Assembly (NCBI GenBank): GCA_002730795.1
Contig: PCAX01000041.1
Span: 1-20,110, forward strand
Direction of reading: 5' to 3'
Length of the DNA: 20,110 bases
Source: Chloroflexota bacterium
Lineage (GTDB): Bacteria; Chloroflexota; Dehalococcoidia; Lucifugimonadales; Lucifugimonadaceae
Below are positions 8,066-16,458 of this stretch, one piece after another. Position numbers and translations under genes: made by a program. Position 1 is the first letter of the stretch. Each line of letters opens with the position of its first letter. The notes beneath the pieces were generated by a model. That model did no database searches, was not told the DNA's origin, and saw only the letters and a list, made by a program, of their open reading frames with translations.

Positions 8066-8284
8066 TTATCCACTGAACCTTACGTTCAAAATTGCTACGA
8101 CCACAAAAACACAAGCCAAAACAATTGTCAATCTAAATAAAAATTGTTCTATGCCTCGCCTTGATCTAAATGTAGTTTCTGCTTCTCCGAAAAGATTTGA
8201 ACCAGACCCACGAGCCTGTAGCAAGAGGACCACAATTATAATAATGGCTACTAATATAAGCGTTACGCTGAAAATCGACTGCAT
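8066..8284 (-). CDS. secG: Preprotein translocase subunit SecG
   Basis: Small membrane subunit of the SecYEG channel, which eases SecA-driven export. The 72-residue protein has two transmembrane helices (about 3-23 and 48-68) joined by a polar loop with the family signatures V-L-L-L-Q-A-R-G-S-G (19-28), L-F-G-E (31-34) and R-R-G-I-E-Q-F-L-F-R-L-T (42-53). The size is normal. It lies 70 bp downstream of gatB on the same strand and is convergent with cysS. The 155 bp between secG and cysS hold no gene or tRNA that I can see. Confidence 0.93.
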   Translation of the reverse strand: MQSIFSVTLILVAIIIIVVLLLQARGSGSNLFGEAETTFRSRRGIEQFLFRLTIVLACVFVVVAILNVRFSG

Positions 8285-8354
8285 TGTTTTTTGCCTATTT
8301 CATCAAGTGTTTTTCTATTAATACTATTGGATAGTGTTTGGAGACGCTATAATT

Positions 8355-9827
8355 TCAGGCAGTAAGTTTGGAACGAATTATTTCTATTGACTGTTTCGGA
8401 TCGGCTTGACCTTTAGTTTCTTTCATTAATTGACCCATTAGGTATTTTATAGCAGAATCTTTCCCAGATTTAAAATCAGTTACCGCTGAAGGGTTGTTTG
8501 AGATTATTTTTTCTATAACTATCGATAAGGTCTCACTATCTGAAACTGTATTTAGGTTTAAATCATTCACAATATCATTTGGGTCTTTTCCTGATGACCA
8601 CATGATTTCAAACACCTTTTTAGCAGAATTATTATTTATTTCCCTGTTCATAAATTTTTCTATCAAGACCGCTAGTTTAAAAGACGATATTGGAATTTTC
8701 AATATGCTCTGAACATCGTTATTATTCATGTACCTGGATATTTCTCCGTTTATCCAGTTCGCTGCCTCTTTGGCAAATTTATTTTTGGAAGACGAAGGTT
8801 TTATGGGCACATGAGATACAACTTCTTCAAAAAAATCTGCAGTATCTTTTTGAACAGTGAGGAGATCCGCATCGTAGGTAGAAAGGTCGAGATCATTTTC
8901 AAACCTTCGTTTCCTAGTAAGAGGTAGTTCAGGTAACTTAGTTTTTATTTCTGATATCCAAGATTTGTGAATTTTCAGAGGTGGTATATCTGGTTCTGGG
9001 AAATACCTGTAATCGTGTGATTCTTCTTTACTTCTTTGCGACACGGTTATCCCATCACCGTCAACCCAACCCCTAGTTTCTTGAATTATTTTTTCTCCAG
9101 ATTCAATTTTTTTTATTTGACGTTCTATTTCGAAATCTACCGCCCTTGTTACGGCTTTAAGGCGGTTCATGTTTTTAACTTCTACTTTAGTTGTTAATTC
9201 GGTAGTTCCAGATTCTCTCACACTGATATTGGCATCACATCGGAACGATCCTTCTTCCATATTGGCCGTCCCAACGCCTAAATACCTGATTATTTGCTGA
9301 AGCGACGAAATATATAGTGATACCTGGTCAGAGGTGCGCATGTCTGGTTCGGTAACTATTTCCATTAGCGGTGCGCCAGATCTGTTTACGTCCATGAGGG
9401 AGTGCATAGTCCCTCCTTCAGGTCCATCAATGTGTATTAGACGCGCCACATCTTCTTCCATGTGAACTCTGTTTATTCTGATTTTCAAAGGGGGAGTCAT
9501 CGGTAAATCGAGATGCCCTCCAAAACATATTGGTTCATCAAATTGAGATATCTGGTAACCCTTCATTAGATCTGGGTATGTATATTGCTTTCTATCAAAT
9601 TTTGTTATTTCCCGTATTGAACAGTTCAGGGCTAATCCGATCGCTATAGCGTCTTTAACTGCTTGTTTGTTCACTACGGGCAATGTACCAGGTAATGCCA
9701 ATGTAACAGCATCCACCAAGGTGTTTGGTGGGGCCGATTGATATAAGGCACTCGATGAACTAAACATCTTGCTTTTTGTTTTTAATTGAACGTGTGTTTC
9801 AAGTCCTATGACGGCTTCATATTTCAA
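8355..9827 (-). CDS. gatB: Aspartyl/glutamyl-tRNA(Asn/Gln) amidotransferase subunit B
   Basis: Kinase/tRNA-binding subunit of the GatCAB amidotransferase, which converts Glu-tRNA(Gln) and/or Asp-tRNA(Asn) to the amidated forms. The 490-residue protein starts with V-I-G-L-E-T-H-V-Q-L (6-15), contains K-F-D-R-K-Q-Y-T-Y-P-D-L-M-K-G-Y-Q-I-S-Q (the usual YPDLPKGYQ has Met for Pro here), the R-I-H-x-E-E-D segment as RVHMEEDVAR, D-V-N-R-S-G-x-P-L-M-E-I-V-T-E-P, the M-E-x-G-S-x-R-C-D-A-N-I-S-V-R block and D-Y-R-Y-F-P-E-P-D-x-P-P. The last 150 residues form the YqeY-like helical tail. The start codon is TTG, with no ATG nearby. gatA and gatC are not adjacent and must be elsewhere. Upstream lies a dyad-rich promoter region. 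Confidence 0.96.
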   Translation of the reverse strand: MKYEAVIGLETHVQLKTKSKMFSSSSALYQSAPPNTLVDAVTLALPGTLPVVNKQAVKDAIAIGLALNCSIREITKFDRKQYTYPDLMKGYQISQFDEPICFGGHLDLPMTPPLKIRINRVHMEEDVARLIHIDGPEGGTMHSLMDVNRSGAPLMEIVTEPDMRTSDQVSLYISSLQQIIRYLGVGTANMEEGSFRCDANISVRESGTTELTTKVEVKNMNRLKAVTRAVDFEIERQIKKIESGEKIIQETRGWVDGDGITVSQRSKEESHDYRYFPEPDIPPLKIHKSWISEIKTKLPELPLTRKRRFENDLDLSTYDADLLTVQKDTADFFEEVVSHVPIKPSSSKNKFAKEAANWINGEISRYMNNNDVQSILKIPISSFKLAVLIEKFMNREINNNSAKKVFEIMWSSGKDPNDIVNDLNLNTVSDSETLSIVIEKIISNNPSAVTDFKSGKDSAIKYLMGQLMKETKGQADPKQSIEIIRSKLTA

Positions 9828-9883
9828 CTTGTTTTTTTACCCTTATTTCCTTGTGGATTTAGTGCTTCCCCAGAAGTAATTAG

Positions 9884-9919
9884 ATTATATTTTTGGTATC
9901 AAATACCTTTACTAAGGTA
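9884..9919 (-). promoter_or_regulatory. gatB -10 element with overlapping inverted repeats
   Basis: On the minus strand TATAAT (9889 to 9884) is a perfect -10, predicting a start about 50 nt before the gatB TTG. Just upstream are two interlocked dyads: GGTAT-CAA-ATACC (9895-9907) and TACCTT-TACT-AAGGTA (9904-9919), both perfect. They share the TACC block, so only one could form as a hairpin at a time; as DNA they occupy the spacer and -35 zone, where a repressor would sit. No good -35 hexamer is visible. Confidence 0.35.
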
Positions 9920-10163
9920 CCAATCCATCATCCAGGAAAATTTCAGATATCGTGATTTCCGCTGAGTGATGATCAAAAACCAGTTCCTTGCTACCAATTA
10001 ATTCTATACCTGTTTCGGATTGCTTTTATATATTAATTTGTATGAGATATTCTAAAAATGTTCCAGGATAATTTATTTTTTTACCGTAGCGGTTTCTGTT
10101 AGAAACTTAGTGGCGGTACAATGGTTGTTGGAACTTTAATATTTGCAAAAACAATTGTTTTAT

Positions 10164-10192
10164 TTGGCAATATTTTGCACTATCTTTTTAAT
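10164..10192 (+). promoter_or_regulatory. Promoter of the suf operon
   Basis: TTGGCA (10164-10169, 5 of 6), a 17-bp spacer and TTTAAT (10187-10192, 5 of 6) predict a transcription start near 10199, about 13 nt before the ATG at 10212. This is the best sigma-70 match in the region. It lies within the in-frame hydrophobic extension of sufB, which argues that translation starts at 10212. Confidence 0.6.
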
Positions 10193-10211
10193 AACATTCA
10201 TTCAAGTAGTT

Positions 10212-11681
10212 ATGATTAATAAAAACAATACTATATCCAGAAAATCTGAACTTTCGAACAAGGACTATAAATGGGGGTTTTCAACAGACGTTGAGACTGA
10301 ATTAGCTCCTAAAGGACTTAGTGAGGATATCGTTCGTTTGATTTCCAGTAAAAAGAAAGAGCCCGACTGGTTATTAGAATGGCGCCTCAAAGCTTTTAGG
10401 CATTGGGTGGATCTCGAAGATAAGGATATGGAGCCTAACTGGGCGAGAGTTCAATATCCTCGGATGGACTTTCAGGATATTTATTATTACGCTGCTCCCG
10501 TTTCGAAAAAGGACAAGGCACCCAATAGTATGGAAGAGGTAGATCCAGAGATGTTGGAGGCATTTGAAAAACTTGGCATACCTTTGAACGAACGTGAAAA
10601 ATTGGCTGGGGTCGCCGTAGACGCTGTTTTTGATTCGGTTTCAATAGCGACAACATTTGGTGAAAAATTATCAGAAATGGGAATAATTTTTTGTTCATTT
10701 ACGGAAGCTACTCAGAAACACCCTGAATTGGTCAAGAAATATTTGGGTTCAGTGGTCCCATATACCGATAATTTTTATGCCTCGTTAAATTCGGCTGTTT
10801 TTAGTGACGGTTCTTTTGCTTACATTCCCCCAGGGGTTAAATGTCCTATGGAGTTAATGACCTATTTCCGAATTAACACCGAAGGTTCAGGACAGTTTGA
10901 AAGAACTCTAATAATAGCGGATAAAGGCTCTTATGTTTCTTATCTTGAAGGATGCACGGCACCCATGCGAAAAACTAGTCAATTGCATGCCGCCGTTGTC
11001 GAGCTTGTTGCGTTAGATGATTCAGAAATAAAATACTCAACGATCCAAAATTGGTTCCCTGGGACTAAAGATGGAGAAGGTGGAGTATATAACTTTGTTA
11101 CCAAACGGGGTCGAGCGGAATCTTCTGCAAAAATATCTTGGACACAAGTGGAAACGGGTTCTGCCATTACCTGGAAATATCCTAGTGTCATCCTCAAAGG
11201 TGACAACTCTGTAGGTGAGTTTTTCTCAGTAGCCCTCGCAAATAATCATCAACAAGCTGATACAGGTACTAAGATGATTCACATAGGGCGTAACACTAAG
11301 TCCACAATAGTTTCAAAAGGTATCTCCGCTGGTAAGGGTAGTAATACTTACAGGGGCGGTGTGCAGATCATGCCAACAGCCGAGAATGCTACCAACCATA
11401 CCCAGTGTGATTCATTACTAATTGGGGATCAATGCGGAGCTCACACCGTTCCTTACATACAAGTGCGAAATCCCTCTGCTAAGTTGGAACATGAAGCTTC
11501 CACTTCAAAGGTATCGGATGATCAACTTTTCTACTTGATGTCTAGAGGACTTTCCGAAGAAGAGGCTCATCACATGATTATAACTGGATGGAGCCGAGAT
11601 GTTATTAAGGAATTACCTTTTGAATTCGCTATAGAGGCTTCTCAACTTTTAAAAGTCTCGCTTGAAGGGGCAGTTGGTTAA
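10212..11681 (+). CDS. sufB: Fe-S cluster assembly scaffold SufB
   Basis: Core of the SufBC2D scaffold, where sulfide and iron are assembled into clusters in the cytoplasm. From ATG at 10212 the protein has 489 residues, the normal length. It opens with the family segment Y-K-W-G-F (19-23) and carries the long beta-helix core, the stretch Q-C-D-S-L-L-I-G with the cysteine matching the proposed persulfide-accepting site of E. coli SufB, then G-A-H-T-V-P-Y-I-Q-V, and the C-terminal H-E-A-S-T-S-K-V-S-D-D-Q-L-F-Y-L-M-S-R-G block. A TTG at 10143 would add 23 hydrophobic residues, which is out of place in a cytoplasmic protein and overlaps the promoter. The gene ends in tandem stops TAA-TAG. First gene of sufBCDSU. 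Confidence 0.95.
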   Translation: MINKNNTISRKSELSNKDYKWGFSTDVETELAPKGLSEDIVRLISSKKKEPDWLLEWRLKAFRHWVDLEDKDMEPNWARVQYPRMDFQDIYYYAAPVSKKDKAPNSMEEVDPEMLEAFEKLGIPLNEREKLAGVAVDAVFDSVSIATTFGEKLSEMGIIFCSFTEATQKHPELVKKYLGSVVPYTDNFYASLNSAVFSDGSFAYIPPGVKCPMELMTYFRINTEGSGQFERTLIIADKGSYVSYLEGCTAPMRKTSQLHAAVVELVALDDSEIKYSTIQNWFPGTKDGEGGVYNFVTKRGRAESSAKISWTQVETGSAITWKYPSVILKGDNSVGEFFSVALANNHQQADTGTKMIHIGRNTKSTIVSKGISAGKGSNTYRGGVQIMPTAENATNHTQCDSLLIGDQCGAHTVPYIQVRNPSAKLEHEASTSKVSDDQLFYLMSRGLSEEEAHHMIITGWSRDVIKELPFEFAIEASQLLKVSLEGAVG

Positions 11682-11714
11682 TAGCCAGTATTTTATATAG
11701 AAGGATTAATTAGT

Positions 11715-12464
11715 GTGCTGAAAATTTCAGACCTACATGTTGGGTTAACTGCAGATAATAATGTTAAGATACTAAAAGGTATAGATCTGGATGTACCTAG
11801 TGGCGAAGTTCATGCAATTATGGGTCCAAATGGTGGTGGAAAAAGTACATTTGCAAATGTACTTATGGGCCGGCCAGACTATCAAATTACTACAGGTACC
11901 ATAGAATTCAAAGGGGAATCAATTTTAGATTTACCACCCGATGCAAGAGCCCATTTAGGAATTTTCATGGCTTTTCAGTACCCTGTAGAAATTCCCGGCG
12001 TTAGGCCTTTTCAATTTTTGAAAGCAGCCCTTGATTCTCGAGCAGATGCAACTGGACAAAAAAAGTTAAGTGCTAGAGAGTTTACGAAACGTTTTGATGA
12101 AAAAGTAGTTCAAGTAGGTATTAACGCCAATCTAATCAAACGCTCTCTAAACGAAGGTTTTTCAGGTGGAGAAAAGAAAAGAAATGAAATTTTGCAGCTA
12201 GAAATTCTACAACCCGTCTTGGCTATTATGGATGAGACAGATTCTGGTTTGGATGTTGATGCATTGAAGATAGTAGCAGAAGGTGTTAATTCTCAAAGGT
12301 CTCCTGATAGGTCTTTCCTGATAGTAACTCATTATCAAAGGCTGTTGAATTACATAAAACCTGACCGAGTACATATTTTGGTTGACGGTAAAATCGTAGA
12401 AACTGGTGGACCCGAATTAGCTGTCAAAGTTGAAAAGTCAGGCTATAAAGAATATTTAACGTAA
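11715..12464 (+). CDS. sufC: Fe-S cluster assembly ATPase SufC
   Basis: ABC-type ATPase that powers conformational change of the SufBCD complex; soluble, not a transporter. 249 residues. Walker A is GPNGGGKST (37-45), the signature is F-S-G-G-E-K-K-R-N-E (about 149-158), Walker B with D-loop is I-M-D-E-T-D-S-G-L-D (about 170-179, with the SufC-typical ETDSGLD), and the switch histidine is in V-T-H-Y-Q. The start is GTG at 11715 with AGAAGGA at 11699-11705, 9 nt upstream. It is 33 bp after sufB and 7 bp before sufD. Confidence 0.96.
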   Translation: MLKISDLHVGLTADNNVKILKGIDLDVPSGEVHAIMGPNGGGKSTFANVLMGRPDYQITTGTIEFKGESILDLPPDARAHLGIFMAFQYPVEIPGVRPFQFLKAALDSRADATGQKKLSAREFTKRFDEKVVQVGINANLIKRSLNEGFSGGEKKRNEILQLEILQPVLAIMDETDSGLDVDALKIVAEGVNSQRSPDRSFLIVTHYQRLLNYIKPDRVHILVDGKIVETGGPELAVKVEKSGYKEYLT

Positions 12465-12471
12465 ACATTTA

Positions 12472-13806
12472 ATGCCTAAACATTTTTTCCCTGAATCTGT
12501 AAAAAAGTTTCACGATTTATTAGAAACCCGAAAATCGGTTCCATCCCTTGGTACCAACATTGACGTATTAAAAAAAATTGCCTGGGATTATTTCTCGTCG
12601 ACAGGGATTCCTCTCCACCGACGCGGAAATGAACTTTGGAAATACACTAACCTTAAACCTTTATCGGATACTTCTTTTACATTGTCTTCTGATTCGGATG
12701 TAAACGTTGAAGATATAGTCAATGAGATTCCTTGGTCCAAAGACTGGCACAACATATTATTTATAAATGGGATGTATCGACCTGATTCATTAGGGAAATT
12801 AGATTTACCGTCTGGGTTGTCTATTTCAGATTTCCAACATAATAATATGTGGGCAAATTTTGGTTCATTGGCTAAACCGAATTCCGGTACCTTTGCTGCT
12901 TTAAATACAGTGTTTGTCCAAGATGGGATTTCAATAAAAATAGAACCGGATACAAAAATACGGAAACCAATAAATATAATTTTTGTCGTTTCAGAAGTAC
13001 CAAGAAATTTTGCTACGTTTCCGAGGGTATATTTGGATGTGGGAGAAAATTCTGAAGCAACAATGATTGAAAGTTATATATCGTTGACATCACATCCTAT
13101 ACTTACGATTCCCGTGGTTGAAATTGAACAGCACACTGAAGCCATTCTCCGACATTATAGAATTCAAATGGAGAATGAAAATTCTTTTCATATCGGAAGT
13201 ACACGGGTTGGACAGAAGGGAAGTTCGAAATTTGAATCGTCAACATTCGCGACTGGTCCTAGAATCGGTAGGAACGATATACATGTGTCTCTGAATGAAC
13301 CAGACGCAACGTGCCAGTTGCATGGCCTTTACATTACATTTGGTGATCAACAACAAGACAATGAAATAAGTACAACCCATTCAAAACCATCATGTACCTC
13401 AGGACAATTTTACAAAGGAATACTAGCTGGAAAATCTACTGCAGTTTTTAGTGGAGATATTGTTGTTGAAAAAGGTGCTCAAAAATCAATTGCAGATCAA
13501 AAGGATTTGAACTTGCTTCTATCAAAAGGAGTGGAAATAGATACTAAACCTTCCTTAGAAATTTTTGCAGATGATGTTCAATGTTCTCATGGGGCTACAG
13601 CGGGGCACATAGATTTAAACTCTCTTTTTTACTTGCAATCTCGTGGTTTAGATTTTAATACAGCAAAAGCTATGCTGATTAGAGGGTTTGCTGATGAAAT
13701 GATAGTTGAGTTTGAGCTTACAGAATTGTTTGAATTTATTTCTGGGCTTGTAGACGATATAATTCCTACTCTGCAAAGTCAATCAGATACCATAGGTACA
13801 ACATAA
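12472..13806 (+). CDS. sufD: Fe-S cluster assembly protein SufD
   Basis: SufB paralogue that completes the SufBC2D scaffold and is needed for iron entry. The 444-residue protein has the N-terminal helical region with N-E-L-W-K-Y-T-N-L (typical SufD 'E-x-W-[KR]-Y-T'), a beta-helix core, and the C-terminal block C-S-H-G-A-T-A-G (near residue 370) followed by L-F-Y-L-Q-S-R-G and R-G-F-A-D-E. The histidine in CSHGA corresponds to the functionally important histidine of E. coli SufD. It begins 7 bp after sufC and ends 19 bp before sufS. Confidence 0.93.
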   Translation: MPKHFFPESVKKFHDLLETRKSVPSLGTNIDVLKKIAWDYFSSTGIPLHRRGNELWKYTNLKPLSDTSFTLSSDSDVNVEDIVNEIPWSKDWHNILFINGMYRPDSLGKLDLPSGLSISDFQHNNMWANFGSLAKPNSGTFAALNTVFVQDGISIKIEPDTKIRKPINIIFVVSEVPRNFATFPRVYLDVGENSEATMIESYISLTSHPILTIPVVEIEQHTEAILRHYRIQMENENSFHIGSTRVGQKGSSKFESSTFATGPRIGRNDIHVSLNEPDATCQLHGLYITFGDQQQDNEISTTHSKPSCTSGQFYKGILAGKSTAVFSGDIVVEKGAQKSIADQKDLNLLLSKGVEIDTKPSLEIFADDVQCSHGATAGHIDLNSLFYLQSRGLDFNTAKAMLIRGFADEMIVEFELTELFEFISGLVDDIIPTLQSQSDTIGTT

Positions 13807-13825
13807 CTGTTATTTCGAGTGAAAA

Positions 13826-15046
13826 ATGCAATTTGATGTAGAAGAAATCCGGAAAGATTTTCCCATATTGAACCGCAAGGTAAATGGGAAAGATTTAGTG
13901 TATCTGGATAATGCGGCAACGTCTCAAAAGCCAAAAGAGGTAATAGATTCCATAAGGGATTATTACATGAATCATAATGCAAATGTTCACAGAGGAGTTC
14001 ATCTGTTATCTGTGGAAGCTACTGATGCCTACGAAAATGCGAGAATTCAAATTTCGGATTTAATTAATTGTCCCAATTCTAATTCTATTATATGGACTCG
14101 AAATGCTACGGAATCCCTTAATTTGGTTGCTTCTTCTTGGGCATTAGATAACCTCACAAAAGAGTCCAACATTATTATTACCAATGCGGAACATCATTCT
14201 AATTTAGTTACGTGGCAACAGGTATCGGAAAAAACTGGTTGTGATCTACGGTATTTGAACATATCAGATGGTTTTGACCTTTCTGACTTTGAAAATTTGA
14301 TAGATGAAAAAACTAAGCTTGTGGCTGTGACTCATATGTCTAACGTCCTTGGGTATGTTGTACCAATAGAAGAAATTGTTCCCTTGGCTAGGAAATATGA
14401 CGCTAGAGTATTGGTTGATGGTGCACAATCAGTTCCCCATATGCCCGTCGATGTTTTAGCTTTAGACATAGATTTTTTAGTTTTTTCAGCGCATAAAATG
14501 CTTGGCCCTACTGGTATAGGTGTTCTCTACGCTAAATTAGATTTGTTGGAAGATATGAATCCATATATGTTTGGCGGAGATATGATTTTGGAAGTGACAT
14601 ATGAAGATGCTAAATGGAATAGATTACCTTACAAATTTGAGGCCGGGACACCTAATATTTCAGGTGCCATATCAACTGGCGTAGCGGCGAACTACCTAAT
14701 GAAAATTGGTATGGAGAACGTTTGGGAACATGAAAATAGTATCACTAAATACGCGTTGGAAAAATTTAGGGAATTAAACAATTTTAATGTTATAGGAGAT
14801 AATGTAACCCAACGCAGAGGAGGTGTTATTTCTTTTACACATAATAAAATTCATCCCCACGATATAGGTACGATTCTAGATAAACAAGGTATTGCAATCA
14901 GGACTGGGCATCATTGCGCGATGCCGTTGATTAGAAGTTATGGTGTCGTTGCCGCTGCTAGGGCAAGTTTCTACATTTACAATACTTTACAAGAAGTCGA
15001 CCAACTGGTTGAAGCCCTTCAAGACGCTGAGGATTTTATGGTATGA
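13826..15046 (+). CDS. sufS: Cysteine desulfurase SufS (class V aminotransferase fold)
   Basis: PLP enzyme that takes sulfur from L-cysteine as an enzyme-bound persulfide for Fe-S assembly. 406 residues. Key segments are Y-L-D-N-A-A-T-S-Q-K-P, N-A-E-H-H-S-N (PLP-stacking His), V-D-G-A-Q-S-V-P-H, the PLP lysine K224 in S-A-H-K-M-L-G-P-T-G, and the catalytic cysteine C364 in R-T-G-H-H-C-A-M-P. The conserved RxGxHCA form with a short lobe marks the SufS (group II) type rather than IscS. GAGTG about 6 nt before ATG is the likely ribosome binding site. Its stop overlaps the sufU start (ATGA), matching the known SufS-SufU partnership. Confidence 0.97.
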   Translation: MQFDVEEIRKDFPILNRKVNGKDLVYLDNAATSQKPKEVIDSIRDYYMNHNANVHRGVHLLSVEATDAYENARIQISDLINCPNSNSIIWTRNATESLNLVASSWALDNLTKESNIIITNAEHHSNLVTWQQVSEKTGCDLRYLNISDGFDLSDFENLIDEKTKLVAVTHMSNVLGYVVPIEEIVPLARKYDARVLVDGAQSVPHMPVDVLALDIDFLVFSAHKMLGPTGIGVLYAKLDLLEDMNPYMFGGDMILEVTYEDAKWNRLPYKFEAGTPNISGAISTGVAANYLMKIGMENVWEHENSITKYALEKFRELNNFNVIGDNVTQRRGGVISFTHNKIHPHDIGTILDKQGIAIRTGHHCAMPLIRSYGVVAAARASFYIYNTLQEVDQLVEALQDAEDFMV

Positions 15047-15498
15047 ATATGAGTGGATTGTCGGGTTCAGATGATCTTAATGGCATGTATGAAGACATAA
15101 TACTTGATCATTATCGGAATCCAAGGAACACCAGTTCATTATCAAAACCTGATCTGGAATTGGATGTTAATAATCCTTTTTGTGGCGATGAATTAAAGAT
15201 ACAGTTGAACATTAAAGATGACACAATCACTGGTGTAAGTGTCTCCGGACAAGGTTGCGCAATAAGTCAATCTTCGGGGTCGTTATTGGCGGAAAGGATA
15301 CAAGACTCTTCTACAGATACTGTAATTCATGTGATTGAAAAAGTTCGTAAAATGATGAAAGATGAACCCATTTCTGATGATGACCTAGACTTGATAGGGG
15401 ATATAGAAGCTTTACAAGGAGTAAAAAAGTTTCCGGTCAGAATTAAATGTGCATTGTTGGGTTGGTCTGCTTTAGAAGATTTAATAAAAAAACCTTAA
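15043..15498 (+). CDS. sufU: SufU, zinc-dependent sulfur acceptor for SufS
   Basis: IscU-fold protein that accepts persulfide from SufS and passes sulfur to SufBCD. The 151-residue protein has the start L-N-G-M-Y-E-D-I-I-L-D-H-Y-R-N-P-R-N, and the metal/sulfur ligands C47 and D49 (F-C-G-D-E), C72 (G-Q-G-C-A-I-S) and C136 (R-I-K-C-A-L-L-G-W). The 64 residues between C72 and C136, about 20 more than in IscU, place it in the SufU class, and no IscU-type LPPVK motif is seen. ATG overlaps the sufS stop. Met 3 or Met 15 are other possible starts. It closes the suf operon; the next gene is convergent, 15 bp away. Confidence 0.95.
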   Translation: MNMSGLSGSDDLNGMYEDIILDHYRNPRNTSSLSKPDLELDVNNPFCGDELKIQLNIKDDTITGVSVSGQGCAISQSSGSLLAERIQDSSTDTVIHVIEKVRKMMKDEPISDDDLDLIGDIEALQGVKKFPVRIKCALLGWSALEDLIKKP

Positions 15499-15513
15499 CG
15501 ATCATTTTCAACA

Positions 15514-16458
15514 CTATTTTTTTATCTTATCGTTTTTAAACGATTCAACCGTTTTTCTTAAGCCTTCTTCTAAATTAATTTTTATATCCCACCCTAATAA
15601 TCTTTTACCTGCACTCGAATCCAGGGTTATGTTTATAACATCACCTGGCCGTCTATCACAATAATTTGGTTGGAGATTGGAATTACAGAGTTTAGAAATT
15701 GTTTGGAATAAATCATTTACGGATGTGCTTAACCCCGTTCCCAGATTTAGAGGTTGGTTTAGAGCGTGTTTTTCTGCAAGCAGACACCCTTTAACGACGT
15801 CTGAAACATATATGTAATCGCGTTGATCGTCTCCGTCTCCAAAAATATTTACCTTCTTTTTTTCCAGCATTGATTTAATGAAAATTGCTATTACGCCGGC
15901 CTCACTATCAGGATTTTGGCGAGGCCCATAAATATTTGAGGGTCTTACAATGGATGTTTTTAGCCCGTGCGCTTTTCTGAAATATTGTACATAAATTTCG
16001 GCAGCAAATTTGGAAATTCCGTAGGGGGCCAATGGTTGGGGTTTTACATCTTCACTTGCTGGTAATTCATCAACTTGACCGTAAATTCCTCCGCCTGTTG
16101 ACAAGAAAAGGAACGATTTCGAAGGGTTTCCATTTTGTCGAAAGGCATCAAGAATTTTTATCGTTGCATTTATGTTCACCTGAGCATCTAAAACAGGTTG
16201 CCGCGTTGATGTAGGAACACTTATTTGAGCAGCTGCATGAAAAATTGAATCAGGCTTACAACTTTTTATAAGTTCCGAAATTTTTGAAGAACATATATCT
16301 ATGTTTTCAATGTCGATATTGTTTGGCAGGTTAGATGCTTTACCAGTAGACATGTTATCAGCAACAACGATTCTCCATCCATCTTCCAACAAAGAATAAC
16401 AAATATGACTCCCTAAGAAACCAGCTCCGCCTGTAACCAAGGCAGTTTTAGCGACCAT
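15514..16458 (-). CDS. NAD-dependent sugar epimerase/dehydratase (GalE-like extended SDR)
   Basis: Extended short-chain dehydrogenase/reductase, 314 residues, probably acting on a nucleotide sugar. It shows the NAD-binding TGGAGFLGS (9-17), the cofactor-selecting D34 in V-V-A-D-N, D-I-x at 53-54, H-A-A-A-Q (74-78), the catalytic S120/T121, and Y146-G-I-S-K150. The segment R-P-S-N-I-Y-G-P-R-Q (about 176-185) and the R-D-Y-I-Y-V-S-D-V motif are typical of UDP-glucose 4-epimerase-like enzymes. The start ATG lies inside the end of the enolase-superfamily gene (11-bp overlap) behind a strong ribosome binding site. Exact substrate is unknown. A sugar or uronate dehydrogenase role in the neighbouring pathway is possible, but the length favours a GalE-type epimerase. 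Confidence 0.88.
   Translation of the reverse strand: MVAKTALVTGGAGFLGSHICYSLLEDGWRIVVADNMSTGKASNLPNNIDIENIDICSSKISELIKSCKPDSIFHAAAQISVPTSTRQPVLDAQVNINATIKILDAFRQNGNPSKSFLFLSTGGGIYGQVDELPASEDVKPQPLAPYGISKFAAEIYVQYFRKAHGLKTSIVRPSNIYGPRQNPDSEAGVIAIFIKSMLEKKKVNIFGDGDDQRDYIYVSDVVKGCLLAEKHALNQPLNLGTGLSTSVNDLFQTISKLCNSNLQPNYCDRRPGDVINITLDSSAGKRLLGWDIKINLEEGLRKTVESFKNDKIKK
15529..15544. repeat. Perfect 7-bp inverted repeat at the suf/epimerase convergence
   Basis: ATCGTTT-TT-AAACGAT lies inside the last codons of the minus-strand epimerase, 31 bp past the sufU stop. An upstream AACGAT at 15498-15503 region (just after the sufU stop) could instead pair with ATCGTT. It might serve as a weak terminator or transcript end for suf, but it is AT-rich and not followed directly by a T-run, so this is tentative. 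Confidence 0.2.

Larger units (their letters stand above)
9828..10211. other. Divergent gatB/sufB intergenic region, no gene found
   Basis: 384 bp without a credible coding sequence. Beyond the gatB -10 and its dyads (9884-9919) it holds a nested inverted repeat at 9927-9973 (ATCATC with GATGAT outside, GGAAA with TTTCC inside), a bulged dyad at 10082-10118 (TACCG with CGGTA outside, GTTTCT-GTT-AGAAAC inside) and the sufB promoter at 10164-10192. I do not recognise any known riboswitch or T-box. The open frame running from TTG 10143 into sufB looks like promoter DNA rather than protein. Confidence 0.6.

Noticed and set aside
8010..8321. Plus-strand open frame of 103 codons
   Set aside because: It is the antisense of secG, whose family signatures are clear on the minus strand.
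9828..10211. Known riboswitch or T-box leader upstream of sufB or gatB
   Set aside because: The dyads do not match any consensus I know, and the suf promoter lies downstream of most of them, so they are not in its leader.
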